Assembly: GCF_900101705.1 (NCBI RefSeq)
Contig: NZ_FNAC01000032.1
Coordinates: forward strand, 18,503 to 56,586
From: Algoriphagus faecimaris
GTDB lineage: Bacteria > Bacteroidota > Bacteroidia > Cytophagales > Cyclobacteriaceae
Length of the DNA stretch: 38,084 nt
Direction: 5' to 3'
Positions 1 to 8,758 of the stretch are shown piece after piece. The position numbers and the translations under genes are program-made. The notes beneath the pieces were generated by a model that saw only the letters and a list, made by a program, of their open reading frames with translations, was not told the origin of the DNA and did no database searches. The first letter of the stretch is position 1. Each line of letters opens with the position of its first letter.

Positions 1-149
1 AGGCTTAATTTTTTGATAAAGCGAGATTAGGAAGCTTCTTGAAGTTTTTGGGGTTTTTGAGAATCAGGCTCGAATACTCCTTTGGAGCGCGAATGGTGGA
101 ATTCTATCCTACAGTACTGAAGTATAAAACTGCGATTTGCTAACTTGAA

Positions 150-323
150 TCAGATCCTTTTTCCTCTACCCACCAAAAACCATAAAACGGTTCCTAGGAG
201 AGGAACCAGAATTACAATCAAAATCCAGATGATTTTGTCTGATTCATTGGCAAAATTACTGATGACCACATCATAAATTGTGTAGGCATATATGGCTAAT
301 CCGATGATACCGAGTCCAAACAT
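150..323 (-). CDS. 57-residue PLDc_N-like membrane protein
   Basis: Translating the minus strand from ATG at 323 to TGA at 150 gives 57 residues, nearly all hydrophobic. The C-terminal half (IIWILIVILVPLLGTVLWFL followed by VGRGKR) matches the second helix and basic end of the two genes upstream, at 325-540 and 537-803. These fit the PLDc_N family, small two-helix inner-membrane domains that also occur at the N-terminus of cardiolipin synthases. There is no catalytic HKD motif, so enzymatic activity is unlikely. It starts 1 nt after the stop of the preceding gene, so translational coupling is likely. The role is unknown. The family assignment rests on shared helix spacing and the Gly-x-x-x-x/basic ending. 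Confidence 0.7.
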   Translation of the reverse strand: MFGLGIIGLAIYAYTIYDVVISNFANESDKIIWILIVILVPLLGTVLWFLVGRGKRI

Positions 324-324
324 A

Positions 325-540
325 TTAGTAGGCGTTTATTTTTGAATTTTTCCCTAAAATGAGATAAGCAATCGGCCCCAAGACCTGCGCAAAGAGAATT
401 ATCAAAACCCAGATAAGCTTCATGTTTTGATCTTTGAAATCCGAGCGAATGATGTCCACCAAGCAATAAATCCATAAAATCAAATATAGCAATCCGAAAA
501 TCAGGAAAGATCCTCCCATATTCATAATAAAGGTAATCAT
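325..540 (-). CDS. 71-residue PLDc_N-domain membrane protein
   Basis: A short protein with two membrane segments, about residues 10-32 and 43-62. They are separated by a polar stretch (DIIRSDFKDQNMK), and a short basic tail (GKNSK) follows. The arrangement Asp-x-x-x-x-x-F...(I/M)W-x-L-I-I-L...P/G...Y-L-x-x-G is the PLDc_N signature. Its ATG overlaps the TGA of the upstream paralogue by 4 nt (ATGA at 537-540), and its stop lies 1 nt before the next paralogue. The three genes therefore form a tightly coupled operon. An inner-membrane location is expected. No enzymatic residues are visible and the biological role is not known. Confidence 0.75.
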   Translation of the reverse strand: MITFIMNMGGSFLIFGLLYLILWIYCLVDIIRSDFKDQNMKLIWVLIILFAQVLGPIAYLILGKNSKINAY

Positions 541-803
541 GAGTTAGAATTATTTTTGGTTTGAAAATCTGGTTTGAATTCTCTCCTTCTCCTTGCCCTT
601 CTCCCCATGGATAAGTACAAAAATGTCCCGACAATGGGTGCGAATAGTATGATCAAGATCCACATCAGACGTTCATGGGCTCCCCTGAATTCATTTCTCA
701 ACACATCGATCAGGGCATAGACCCAAAATCCAAGGTACACCAGCATGGACAATTGCCGAATCCAAAGTCCTGTCGATAAGCTTCCGGGTGAAATTAATTC
801 CAT
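537..803 (-). CDS. 88-residue PLDc_N-domain membrane protein, first of three
   Basis: The protein has two hydrophobic helices, about residues 15-35 and 47-67. A polar linker (DVLRNEFRGAHER) joins them, and the C-terminus is arginine-rich (GRRARRRREF), so by the positive-inside rule the tail should be cytoplasmic. The LMWILIILFAPIVGTFLYL helix is clearly homologous to the helices of the next two genes. It is the 5' gene of the three-gene set and is transcribed divergently from the M14 peptidase at 897. The intervening 93 bp should hold promoters for both directions. The family function is unknown; it resembles only the membrane anchor of phospholipase D/cardiolipin synthase enzymes. Confidence 0.75.
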   Translation of the reverse strand: MELISPGSLSTGLWIRQLSMLVYLGFWVYALIDVLRNEFRGAHERLMWILIILFAPIVGTFLYLSMGRRARRRREFKPDFQTKNNSNS

Positions 804-896
804 ATCGTTTCTTCAATTATTTTTACCACTGCTCTAAAATAGCTTTTTTTGAAAAAAATTAGTAAGAATTTAGTCGAAAGTTATAAACAAATAAAA

Positions 897-3452
897 ATGA
901 AAAGAAGCCTAATCCTACTTTGTCTGACCTTGTTGTACAGCGCCAGCTATGCCCAAGTGGACATGAGTTACTATTTGCCGGAAGGCTATACCTACAATCC
1001 CGATATTCCCACTCCCAAGGAAGTCCTTGGCTATGAGGTGGGTGAATGGCATGTGACCCATGATCAGCTCGTCATGTATATGAAAGCTGTGGCGGAAGCT
1101 TCGGATCGGGTGATTTTCGAGGAAACGGGAAGGAGTTACGAAAAAAGACCTCAGACCCTTTTGACGATCACCTCCCCTGAAAACTTGGGAAGATTGGATC
1201 AAATCAAAGCTGACCGGAAAAAACTCCGCTTACCCAATGCCTCTGTGGACATTGCATCGATGCCGGTGGTAATGTTTATGGGCTATTCGGTGCATGGCAA
1301 CGAACCTAGTGGAGCCAATGCTTCACTTCTTGCCGCCTATCACTTTGCAGCAGCTAATGAGATCGAATCGGAATTGGAAAATATCGTTCTCCTACTCGAT
1401 CCGGCAATCAATCCTGATGGGCTAAATCGATTTGCCTCTTGGGTCAACTCCCACAAAGCCTACAATCTCAATGGGGACCCTAATGGTAGGGAATACAATG
1501 AAGCTTGGCCTCGTGGCCGTACCAATCATTATTGGTTTGATTTGAATAGAGATTGGCTGCCTGTGCAGCACCCTGAGTCCAGAAATCGCGTGAAAGTATA
1601 TCAAAGTTGGTTGCCCAATATCCATCTGGATTTCCACGAAATGGGAACCAATAGTACCTTCTTTTTTCAGCCGGGAGAGCCGTCTCGAACTCACCCACTG
1701 ACTCCAGAGCGGAATTTTGAACTAACTGAGAAAATCGGCCGATACCATGCCAAAGCTTTGGATAAAATCGGTTCCTTGTATTACAATCAGGAGAATTACG
1801 ATGACTTCTATTATGGAAAAGGTTCTACCTATCCGGATGTACAAGGTTCGATTGGGATTCTTTTTGAGCAGGCCAGTTCCAGAGGTCATTTGCAGGAGTC
1901 AGCTAATGGTATGTTAAGCTTTCCCTTTACGATTCGCAATCAGTTTACTGCCAATCTTTCTTCCTACGAAGCCGCTAAGGAAATGCGAGTGGAACTCAAT
2001 CAGTTTATGAAGGATTTCTATACCGAAATTAAGAATGAAACTGATGCCGACGTCAACAAGGCTTACATTTTTGGAAGTGCAGAAGACGATGCGCGAAGTT
2101 TCCATTTAGCAGATTTGATCTTGCAGCATGATATCAAAGTCTACAGTTTAAAGGAAGATATTTCCGTGAATGGCCGACAATTTAAAAGTGAAAACTCCTA
2201 CATCGTTCCTGCTGATCAGCCGCAGTATCGATTGATAAAGGCCATGTTTGAAACGAGGACAGAATTCCAGGATTCCTTATTCTATGATATTTCTGCCTGG
2301 ACTTATCCCATGGCCTTTAATTTGGATTATATGGCTCTGAATAGCCGTATTTTGAATTTGGCTAATGTAGAAGAAATCACTAAAGAAGACTTTTCCCTTG
2401 TTCCTGGACAGGTAGTGGGTGAGGCTGGTGCCTATCAGTACGCTATGGAGTGGACAGATTACTATGCGCCTAAAGCCGCTTATCAATTGCTCGAGGAAGG
2501 TTTCCGTGTCAGAGTGGCTAATGCCCCATTTTCCACGCCGGAGGGTAAAGAATTTGGAAGAGGAACTATTCTGATTGATAAAGGGGAGACAAGCCATTCC
2601 GATCAGGCCTTTTTCCAAAAATTACAAGAAATAGCCCGTCAATCGACCGTGGATATTCACGCGATTTCGACTGGATATACGGCTGGAATCAACATGGGCT
2701 CCACCTTTATCAGCCCGCTGACAACTCCCAAAATCGCTCTGCTAGTAGATGGAGGAGTGGATAGCTATGAGGCGGGAGAGATTTGGCATTTGCTGGATCA
2801 GCGCTATGAGATGCCGGTTACCTTGCTTCCTATGGACCGGGTGAGCAGCTCGGTGATTGATCGATACAATGTGATATTGATGCCGGATGGCCGCTACAAT
2901 GGACTGGGTAAATCCGGTGCTGAAGCGATCAAAACCTGGGTGAGCAGAGGGAATACACTAATTGCAAAAGGCGGAGCTCTGAGATGGCTGGCACAAAGTG
3001 AAATCGCAGATATCAAATTCCGTTCTGTGGACAATGATGAAAAAGGTCTTCAAAAGCCCTATGAAATCTACCGTGATGCTACGGGAGCAAAAGTTACTGG
3101 TGGAGCGATTTTCAATGCAAAGCTTGACTTGACTCACCCGATTGGCTACGGTTATACTGATTCAGCAATTCATACTTTCAGAAATGACAATTTATTTGTG
3201 GAGCCATCTACAAATCCATATGCCAACCCACTTGTGTACACTGATAGCCCATTAGCTTCCGGTTATTTGCACCCCAGCAATGTTCCGGGTTTGCAAAACG
3301 GTTCTGTGATTCAAGTAGCAGGAGTGGGTGGAGGCCGTGTGGTCGCTTTTGCTGATAATATGAACTTCAGAGCCTTTTGGTTTGGTACCAATAAACTCTA
3401 CATGAATGCCATTTTCTTTGGTCAGGTGATCAATGGTGGCACTACCCGCTAA
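897..3452 (+). CDS. Secreted M14-family zinc carboxypeptidase
   Basis: An exported metallopeptidase of 851 residues. The frame is open from a TTG at 849, but ATG 897 puts a clean signal peptide (MKRSLILLCLTLLYSASYAQ) at the N-terminus, so I chose it. The M14 catalytic domain covers about residues 45-390. Zinc ligands are visible as H133 and E136 (HGNEPSG) and a later histidine (H247, DFHEMG). E324 in GILFEQASSRGH fits the catalytic glutamate. The C-terminal half includes a region near residues 600-720 (IALLVDGGVDSYEAGEIWHLL) that resembles a class-I glutamine-amidotransferase-like fold, as seen in other large Bacteroidota M14 proteins. It probably trims peptides in the periplasm or outside the cell; the substrate is unknown. 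A strong terminator follows at 3461-3494. Confidence 0.88.
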   Translation: MKRSLILLCLTLLYSASYAQVDMSYYLPEGYTYNPDIPTPKEVLGYEVGEWHVTHDQLVMYMKAVAEASDRVIFEETGRSYEKRPQTLLTITSPENLGRLDQIKADRKKLRLPNASVDIASMPVVMFMGYSVHGNEPSGANASLLAAYHFAAANEIESELENIVLLLDPAINPDGLNRFASWVNSHKAYNLNGDPNGREYNEAWPRGRTNHYWFDLNRDWLPVQHPESRNRVKVYQSWLPNIHLDFHEMGTNSTFFFQPGEPSRTHPLTPERNFELTEKIGRYHAKALDKIGSLYYNQENYDDFYYGKGSTYPDVQGSIGILFEQASSRGHLQESANGMLSFPFTIRNQFTANLSSYEAAKEMRVELNQFMKDFYTEIKNETDADVNKAYIFGSAEDDARSFHLADLILQHDIKVYSLKEDISVNGRQFKSENSYIVPADQPQYRLIKAMFETRTEFQDSLFYDISAWTYPMAFNLDYMALNSRILNLANVEEITKEDFSLVPGQVVGEAGAYQYAMEWTDYYAPKAAYQLLEEGFRVRVANAPFSTPEGKEFGRGTILIDKGETSHSDQAFFQKLQEIARQSTVDIHAISTGYTAGINMGSTFISPLTTPKIALLVDGGVDSYEAGEIWHLLDQRYEMPVTLLPMDRVSSSVIDRYNVILMPDGRYNGLGKSGAEAIKTWVSRGNTLIAKGGALRWLAQSEIADIKFRSVDNDEKGLQKPYEIYRDATGAKVTGGAIFNAKLDLTHPIGYGYTDSAIHTFRNDNLFVEPSTNPYANPLVYTDSPLASGYLHPSNVPGLQNGSVIQVAGVGGGRVVAFADNMNFRAFWFGTNKLYMNAIFFGQVINGGTTR

Positions 3453-3460
3453 TTTATTTC

Positions 3461-3494
3461 AAATCCCGATTTCATATTGAGATCGGGATTTTTT
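3461..3494 (+). terminator. Rho-independent terminator after the M14 peptidase gene
   Basis: A perfect 10-bp inverted repeat (AAATCCCGAT at 3461-3470, ATCGGGATTT at 3482-3491) has an 11-nt loop and ends in a T-run to 3494. It lies 8 nt after the peptidase stop and 32 nt before the amidohydrolase start, so the two genes are probably separate transcription units. Confidence 0.85.
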
Positions 3495-3526
3495 AAGCTT
3501 TTCCCTAAAAAACCTATTACCGTCTC

Positions 3527-4648
3527 ATGAATAAACTATCCCAAGTTCTTCTTGCCGCCATTTTAACTGGATCGATTCAATCTGTCGGATTTTCACAGGA
3601 AATGAGTTTTGAGGAATACAATCCACCCTCTACCTTGAAGGTTCCTGAGAATCTTGTGACAAGGGCTAAATTTCCCTTTGTGGACATTCACAGTCATCAG
3701 GGGGGAATTACCAAGGAAAAAATCGATCAGCTGTTAGCGGATATGAAAGCCTTGAATATGGGAGTTTTGGTCAACTTAAGTGGAAGAGGTTTTGGACGTG
3801 GCGATAGTAATTCGCAGCAGGAGTATATCAAATCCATGATGCAGGAGTTTGAAACCCATGCCCCTGGAAGATTTTTGGTGTTTACCAACTTGAATTTTGC
3901 AGGATTTGGGGATGAAAATTGGTCTAGAATTGCGGTGAAAGAACTGGAGGAAGACGTGCAGGCTGGAGCTGTTGGTTTGAAAATTTACAAAAGCCTGGGA
4001 TTGAATGTGAAGGATATCAATGGAGAGCGAGTACCTGTGGATCATCCCGATTTGGATCCGGTATGGGCAAAAGCTGGTGAATTGGGAATCCCTGTAATTA
4101 TTCACTCGGCAGATCCTGCACAATTTTGGCAGCCTATGGATGCCAATAATGAGCGCTGGCTAGAACTCAAAACTCACCCGAATAGGGCGCGTTCGGCTAC
4201 GAATCCTGCTCCTTTTGAGCAAATCATCGCTGAGCAGCATCACGTATTCGAAAAGCATCCCAATACCACCTTTATCAATGCGCATATGGGCTGGATGGCT
4301 AATGACCTAGATAAGGCTGGTGAGCACTTGGATCGCTATCCAAATGTAAACTTTGGAATCGGGGCAGTAATTGCCGAGTTTGGAAGGCAGCCAAGACGCG
4401 CCAAAGCGTTTTTTATACAATACCAAGATCGATTGCTGTTTGGTAAGGATGCCTATAATCCAGAGGAATTTCATACCTATTTCCGGGTTTTGGAGACTGA
4501 GGATGAGTATTTCCCTTATTACAAAAAGTACCATGCATTTTGGAGAATGTATGGCCTTGGACTGCCTGATGAAGTGTTGAAAAAGGTCTATTATAAAAAT
4601 GCCCTGCGTATTGTGCCGAGAATGGATGCTTCTGTTTTTCCGGAATAG
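3527..4648 (+). CDS. Exported amidohydrolase (amidohydrolase_2 type)
   Basis: A 373-residue protein with an N-terminal signal peptide (about residues 1-23, ending near SVGFSQ). FVDIHSHQGG gives the metal-binding H-x-H motif of the amidohydrolase TIM barrel (H55 and H57). Later landmarks are a lysine region (VGLKIYKSLG), PVIIHSADP, FINAHMGWM and a late aspartate region (LLFGKDAYNP), in the order expected for amidohydrolase_2 enzymes. Related enzymes hydrolyse or decarboxylate small carbonyl substrates; the substrate cannot be read from sequence. Export to the periplasm is unusual for decarboxylases and favours a hydrolytic role. It follows the M14 peptidase in the same orientation, but a terminator separates them. 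Confidence 0.82.
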   Translation: MNKLSQVLLAAILTGSIQSVGFSQEMSFEEYNPPSTLKVPENLVTRAKFPFVDIHSHQGGITKEKIDQLLADMKALNMGVLVNLSGRGFGRGDSNSQQEYIKSMMQEFETHAPGRFLVFTNLNFAGFGDENWSRIAVKELEEDVQAGAVGLKIYKSLGLNVKDINGERVPVDHPDLDPVWAKAGELGIPVIIHSADPAQFWQPMDANNERWLELKTHPNRARSATNPAPFEQIIAEQHHVFEKHPNTTFINAHMGWMANDLDKAGEHLDRYPNVNFGIGAVIAEFGRQPRRAKAFFIQYQDRLLFGKDAYNPEEFHTYFRVLETEDEYFPYYKKYHAFWRMYGLGLPDEVLKKVYYKNALRIVPRMDASVFPE

Positions 4649-4674
4649 GGGCGATATTCCAGTCAGCATTTTTG

Positions 4675-4704
4675 ATAGTTCAGTTCCTGATTTTGACAGT
4701 TCAG
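4675..4704 (+). promoter_or_regulatory. Candidate LytTR-regulator binding site (direct repeat, 21-bp period)
   Basis: ATAGTTCAG (4675-4683) and ACAGTTCAG (4696-4704) are direct repeats separated by exactly 12 bp, within a longer match (TTTTGAYAGTTCAGT at 4670-4684 and 4691-4705). The published general LytTR recognition pattern is a 9-bp element, [TA][AC][CA]GTTN[AG][TG], repeated in direct orientation with a 12-13 bp gap. The second copy matches fully and the first has one mismatch. The site sits 60 bp upstream of the receptor operon whose last gene encodes a LytTR regulator, so autoregulation is a natural inference. Binding has not been shown. Confidence 0.6.
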
Positions 4705-4763
4705 TCAGCTTGATTTTTATCTGACTCGGATGCATTGCTATTTCGGTTCAAATACGAATCGAA

Positions 4764-6923
4764 ATGAATCAGCGACTTATTCTTTTTTTCTTTTTCTTTC
4801 TCAATCAATCTTGGGTTTTTGCCCAAACGCAGATTAGTGGAAGGGTTCTGGATGAGAATGGACTTGCCTTACCCGGGGTAAATGTTTTTATCCAAAACAG
4901 CTACGATGGAGGCAGCTCTGATGAAAAGGGTGAATTTGACTTCCAAACCGATCTTGAAGGAACTCAAAAGTTGGTTTTTCGCCTGATGGGTTTTCATAGT
5001 AGTGAAATTCAAATCGAATGTGAAGGGCAAAAGCTGACGCTTGCAGATCAGTACCTGAAGGAAGCGATTACGGATATGAATGCTGTGACGATTTCTGCTG
5101 GTGCTATGGAGGCTTCAGATGAAAAAAAATCTGTTATTCTCCGGCCTTTGGATATTGTGACTACTCCAAGCGCTATGGGCGATATTGTTGGAGCATTCCA
5201 GACCTTGCCGGGTACGAGTACCGTTGGGAATGATGGTCGGCTTTTTGTTCGTGGAGGGGATGCGAGTGAAGTTGGAATTTACATTGATGGGCTTCGGGTA
5301 GGAAATGCCTATGGGACTACGGCAGGAAATGTGCCCACGCGAACGCGATTTAATCCGAATCTTTTTAAGGGTACTTTTTTCTCTACAGGAGGTTATTCTG
5401 CTGAATATGGGCAGGCACTTTCCTCGACATTGGCTCTCAATACTAAAGATCTTTCTCTTCGGAGTCAGGGTGATTTAAGCTTGATGTCCGTAGGTGGGGG
5501 CTATTCCCACACCTTAGCCAACGAGAAACAAAGTCTCACCGCTTCAGTGAACTACTTTGATTTGAAGCCTTATCAAGGCTTGATCAAGCAGGATTTCGAT
5601 TTTGAGCGAGCCCCTTTTGGGAGGGATGCGGAGTTGGCTTTTCAAAAGAAAATGAAGGATGGCGGGGTTTGGAAAGTGTTGGCTAGATCTGAAGGCAGTG
5701 GAATGAAGCTTTGGGATAAGCAACCCGGTGAAAATGAGCGAGCACAACTTATCGATTTGAAAAATTCCTACAGCTTTGCGCAAAGCAACTGGAGAAAAAG
5801 CGTTGAAAATGATTGGTCGCTTTTTGCAGGGGCTGCATTTTCTTCCAATAGGGATCAGTTGCAGGTAGATACTTTGCCAATCCATCGAAAGCAGCAACTT
5901 CTCCATTTGAAGTTTGCTGGCATCAAGGACTTCTCGGATCGGCTTTCAGCCAATTCAGGGCTGGAGTACTTTAATGTTTCCTATGAGGAAGTCCTAAGCA
6001 GAGGTAGTTTTCAAAGGGATTTTGAAGATCAGCAGCTTTTCGTTTTTTCAGAGTGGGATTTTTATCTCAACAAAAATTGGGTGCTTCGGGCAGGGGCTAG
6101 GGCTGGTGCCAGCAGCTTAGCTAAGCAGTCTTGGCTGGACCCCCGATTCTCTTTGGCTTTTCGTCTAGCTGATGACTCTCAACTCTCCTTTGCTGCTGGA
6201 AAATTCTCTCAGCTTCCTGTGGATAACTTACGTGTTTTAAATCCAAAATTAGAGAGCACAAACTCCAATCATTTGATTTTAAATTATTTACTTCAAAAAG
6301 ATGGAATAACTTTCCGAGTAGAAACTTTTCACAAATCCTATTCTAATTTGGTAGTGTTTGAGGGTTATCCACAATTTCCCGAGAATCCTAAAAACGCTGG
6401 AGACGGCTTTGCAAGGGGTGTGGATATCTTTTTTAGAGACCGTAAAAGCTTAAAAAACACAGACTATTGGATTACCTACAGCTTTGTGGATAGCAAAAGG
6501 CAGTTTGATCAATTTCAGACCCAAGTTCAGCCGGGTTTTGCTCCCAACCATAATTTTTCAATGGTGGTCAAGCATTTTGTAGGGAAATTAAAATCTCAAT
6601 TGGGAGCGAGCTTTTCTTGGAATGATGGTTTTCCCTATACGGATCCCAATTTTCCGGGAGAGATGAACCGGAAAACTCAGTCTTTTCAGAATCTGAGTTT
6701 GAGCTGGAGCTATTTACCAAAACAAAACTTGATCATTCACGGGGCCATTTCCAATGTGCTCGGTGCAGAAAATGTCTTTGGTTATCAATATGCGCAGGAA
6801 CGAAATTCAACAGGGAATTTTGAATCACAGGCAATTGGACAGCCCGCCCCAAGATTCTTTTTCCTCGGAGTTTTTCTTACTCTATCAAAAGATAAATCAG
6901 CTAATCAATTAAATAATCTCTAA
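4764..6923 (+). CDS. TonB-dependent outer-membrane receptor
   Basis: A 719-residue receptor. The signal peptide covers about residues 1-21 (ending VFAQ). It is followed by a carboxypeptidase-regulatory-like beta-sandwich (ISGRVLDENGLALPGVNVFI, about 24-105), a plug domain with the typical LFVRGGDASEVGIYIDG segment (about 125-240), and a beta-barrel to the C-terminus. A TonB-dependent receptor imports a scarce nutrient across the outer membrane using energy from TonB-ExbBD. The ligand is not readable here, and no SusD partner follows. That argues against a classical polysaccharide utilisation locus. The next gene starts 12 nt downstream, and a kinase/LytTR pair follows, suggesting regulated expression. 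Two exact DnaA-box sequences lie inside the gene (6218-6226 and 6365-6373). Confidence 0.88.
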   Translation: MNQRLILFFFFFLNQSWVFAQTQISGRVLDENGLALPGVNVFIQNSYDGGSSDEKGEFDFQTDLEGTQKLVFRLMGFHSSEIQIECEGQKLTLADQYLKEAITDMNAVTISAGAMEASDEKKSVILRPLDIVTTPSAMGDIVGAFQTLPGTSTVGNDGRLFVRGGDASEVGIYIDGLRVGNAYGTTAGNVPTRTRFNPNLFKGTFFSTGGYSAEYGQALSSTLALNTKDLSLRSQGDLSLMSVGGGYSHTLANEKQSLTASVNYFDLKPYQGLIKQDFDFERAPFGRDAELAFQKKMKDGGVWKVLARSEGSGMKLWDKQPGENERAQLIDLKNSYSFAQSNWRKSVENDWSLFAGAAFSSNRDQLQVDTLPIHRKQQLLHLKFAGIKDFSDRLSANSGLEYFNVSYEEVLSRGSFQRDFEDQQLFVFSEWDFYLNKNWVLRAGARAGASSLAKQSWLDPRFSLAFRLADDSQLSFAAGKFSQLPVDNLRVLNPKLESTNSNHLILNYLLQKDGITFRVETFHKSYSNLVVFEGYPQFPENPKNAGDGFARGVDIFFRDRKSLKNTDYWITYSFVDSKRQFDQFQTQVQPGFAPNHNFSMVVKHFVGKLKSQLGASFSWNDGFPYTDPNFPGEMNRKTQSFQNLSLSWSYLPKQNLIIHGAISNVLGAENVFGYQYAQERNSTGNFESQAIGQPAPRFFFLGVFLTLSKDKSANQLNNL

Positions 6924-6934
6924 ATCAATACATT

Positions 6935-7579
6935 ATGAAAAATCTAGTATCAACTCTCGTTCTCTTCGTTTGCTTTCTTTCTCAAGGTTTTGGATTTGAT
7001 CCGGCTTATGAAAAAGCCATGTTGAAGCAATTGGATGCTATGCGTCAGGTGGAAAGTCGTGAAAAGGGGATAGAAGTAAGCAATGGGTTCATGCGAATAG
7101 CCGAGGCTAATGCCACTGAGTGGCTGCCGCTGTATTATGCGGCTTTGGTAGAAATTGAGTCGGCTTTTCGTTTTGAAGGAGAAAAGGATGCGACTTTTGA
7201 CCAGGCTATTTCAAAGATTAAACGGGCGGAAAAGTTATCTCCCGGAAATTCAGAACTTACTGCACTTCATGGTTATGCTTTGATGGGAAAATTAAGTTTG
7301 GATCCGGCAAGTCGCGGGCAGCAGCTTAGCCCTCAGGTGATGCAACTATTTGGTACTGCGATAGCGCAGGATAGGGGAAATCCTCGTGCAGTGATTCTAA
7401 TGGCACAAATGGAGCAAGGAATGGCTCAGTTCTTTGGTAATGGACCGGAGAAAGCTTGTGGTATGGCGAGGATATCCTTGGAGCTTTTTGAAAAGGAAAA
7501 GGTCAAAATAGATAACAATTACATCCTGCCTACTTGGGGAGAAGTTGCCGCAAAGGAGCTCTATTCTACTTGTAATTAA
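6935..7579 (+). CDS. Small exported helical (TPR-like) protein in the receptor operon
   Basis: A 214-residue protein with a signal peptide of about 20 residues (MKNLVSTLVLFVCFLSQGFG). The mature part is rich in alpha-helix-forming segments that look like degenerate TPRs, such as AISKIKRAEKLSPGNSELTALHGYALMG and PRAVILMAQMEQGMAQFFG. It ends with two conserved-looking cysteine contexts, EKACGMA and LYSTCN. I do not recognise a named family. It starts 11 nt after the receptor stop and precedes the sensor kinase, so it is probably co-transcribed. It may be a periplasmic partner of the receptor or of the sensor; this is inference from position only. Confidence 0.7.
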   Translation: MKNLVSTLVLFVCFLSQGFGFDPAYEKAMLKQLDAMRQVESREKGIEVSNGFMRIAEANATEWLPLYYAALVEIESAFRFEGEKDATFDQAISKIKRAEKLSPGNSELTALHGYALMGKLSLDPASRGQQLSPQVMQLFGTAIAQDRGNPRAVILMAQMEQGMAQFFGNGPEKACGMARISLELFEKEKVKIDNNYILPTWGEVAAKELYSTCN

Positions 7580-7687
7580 TTTAATAGAGTACAATCGAAA
7601 TGGAGTCTTGAAAATAAATTGGGTTCCATTTCGATACTTTTATTAATATGTGTTTTCAAAAGAACAGCATCAACTTACCCTTCGACA

Positions 7688-8758
7688 GTGAATCAGAACA
7701 GTAACCAAAAAGCCAAGCCCTTTAAAAAACCCCTTCGTACTATGGGTTCTTTTATTGCCATCAATTTAGGGATTGCTGGCTTACTAATGTTATTATTCTG
7801 TCCCACCTGCTTTTTATCCTGGGAGGGGATTAAAAACCTGCTTCCTGAGTTCTTTTTCTCTTTTATGATTTCGATGATTTTAAGTTTTGGAGGGGGAAGG
7901 GTAGAAGACTTCTACGAAAAGCGAATTAGTTGGATTCACAAGCCTGCCAAGCGTCTTCTGCTTACAGTTTCAACGTACATGGCCTATTCTTTTGTTGCTT
8001 CTTTTCTTTTTGTGTTTATCTACACCTATTTGGACGGACAGTTTGAGTTATCGGCTATTCCATGGAAGAGTATTGCTAATTTCACGACTACTCCGATGCT
8101 TATTGCTTTGGTATTTATGGCAATCTTCACTACATCTTCCTGGCTTGGAGAATGGCGAAAATCTGCTATCGAAGCGGAGCAGCTCAAATCTGAAAGGCTA
8201 GCGTTTCAATACCAAAGTTTGAAAAATCAGCTTAATCCACATTTTCTATTCAATTCTCTAAATGTGCTCTCAGGCTTGGTCTATGAAGATGCCGATCGCT
8301 CAGCTGCTTTTATTCAAAAGCTGTCCAAGATCTATCGTTATGTCTTGGATGTGCAACAGGAAGATTTGGTTACGCTTGAGAAGGAGCTAGACTTTGCGAG
8401 AAATTACCTCGACCTTCAAAAGATTCGGTTTGGCAATAGTTTACAGTTTACCTTTTCAGATTCCGCTCGGGGTAATTACTGGATTCCTCCTCTTTCACTT
8501 CAGCTCCTATTGGAAAATGCGGTCAAGCATAATGTGGCAAGTGAAGAAAATCCATTACTTATCCACATCGAAAAGAGGGAAGATGAATTGTGGATAAGTA
8601 ATTGTCTTCAGCCTAAATCCTCCTATTCAGATAGCTCTTCTGGAGTAGGACTTGCCAATATTTCTCAACGCTATGAATTGCTCAAAGACCGAATGCCTAA
8701 GGTGCGAAAGACAGAAAAAGAGTTTATTGTTCAACTCCCCTTATTGAAAATATCATGA
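7688..8758 (+). CDS. LytS-type sensor histidine kinase
   Basis: A membrane sensor kinase of the His_kinase (LytS/YehU) group, about 356 residues from GTG 7688. The frame is open from TTG 7619, and ATG 7742 is a second possible start just before the first helix, so the N-terminus is uncertain. Four hydrophobic segments (near MGSFIAINLGIAGLLMLLF, FFFSFMISMILSF, VSTYMAYSFVASFLFVFIY and PMLIALVFMAIF) form the sensor part. The catalytic part begins with LKNQLNPHFLFNSLN (phospho-acceptor His about 185). LLLENAVKHN is the ATPase N-box and GVGLANISQRYELL the G-box. There is no extracellular sensor domain, so the signal may be sensed in the membrane or through a partner. Its stop overlaps the regulator start by 4 nt. 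Confidence 0.87.
   Translation: MNQNSNQKAKPFKKPLRTMGSFIAINLGIAGLLMLLFCPTCFLSWEGIKNLLPEFFFSFMISMILSFGGGRVEDFYEKRISWIHKPAKRLLLTVSTYMAYSFVASFLFVFIYTYLDGQFELSAIPWKSIANFTTTPMLIALVFMAIFTTSSWLGEWRKSAIEAEQLKSERLAFQYQSLKNQLNPHFLFNSLNVLSGLVYEDADRSAAFIQKLSKIYRYVLDVQQEDLVTLEKELDFARNYLDLQKIRFGNSLQFTFSDSARGNYWIPPLSLQLLLENAVKHNVASEENPLLIHIEKREDELWISNCLQPKSSYSDSSSGVGLANISQRYELLKDRMPKVRKTEKEFIVQLPLLKIS

Noticed and set aside
1..149. Possible partial gene at the left edge
   Set aside because: Stops occur early in all frames and no family-like sequence is seen.
296..634. 112-residue minus-strand frame over the PLDc_N genes
   Set aside because: It overlaps two better-supported membrane proteins in another frame and has no family-like sequence.
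804..896. Promoter TAGCTTTT at 840 for the M14 gene
   Set aside because: The -7 match is close, but there is no TTG at the right spacing, so I did not list it.
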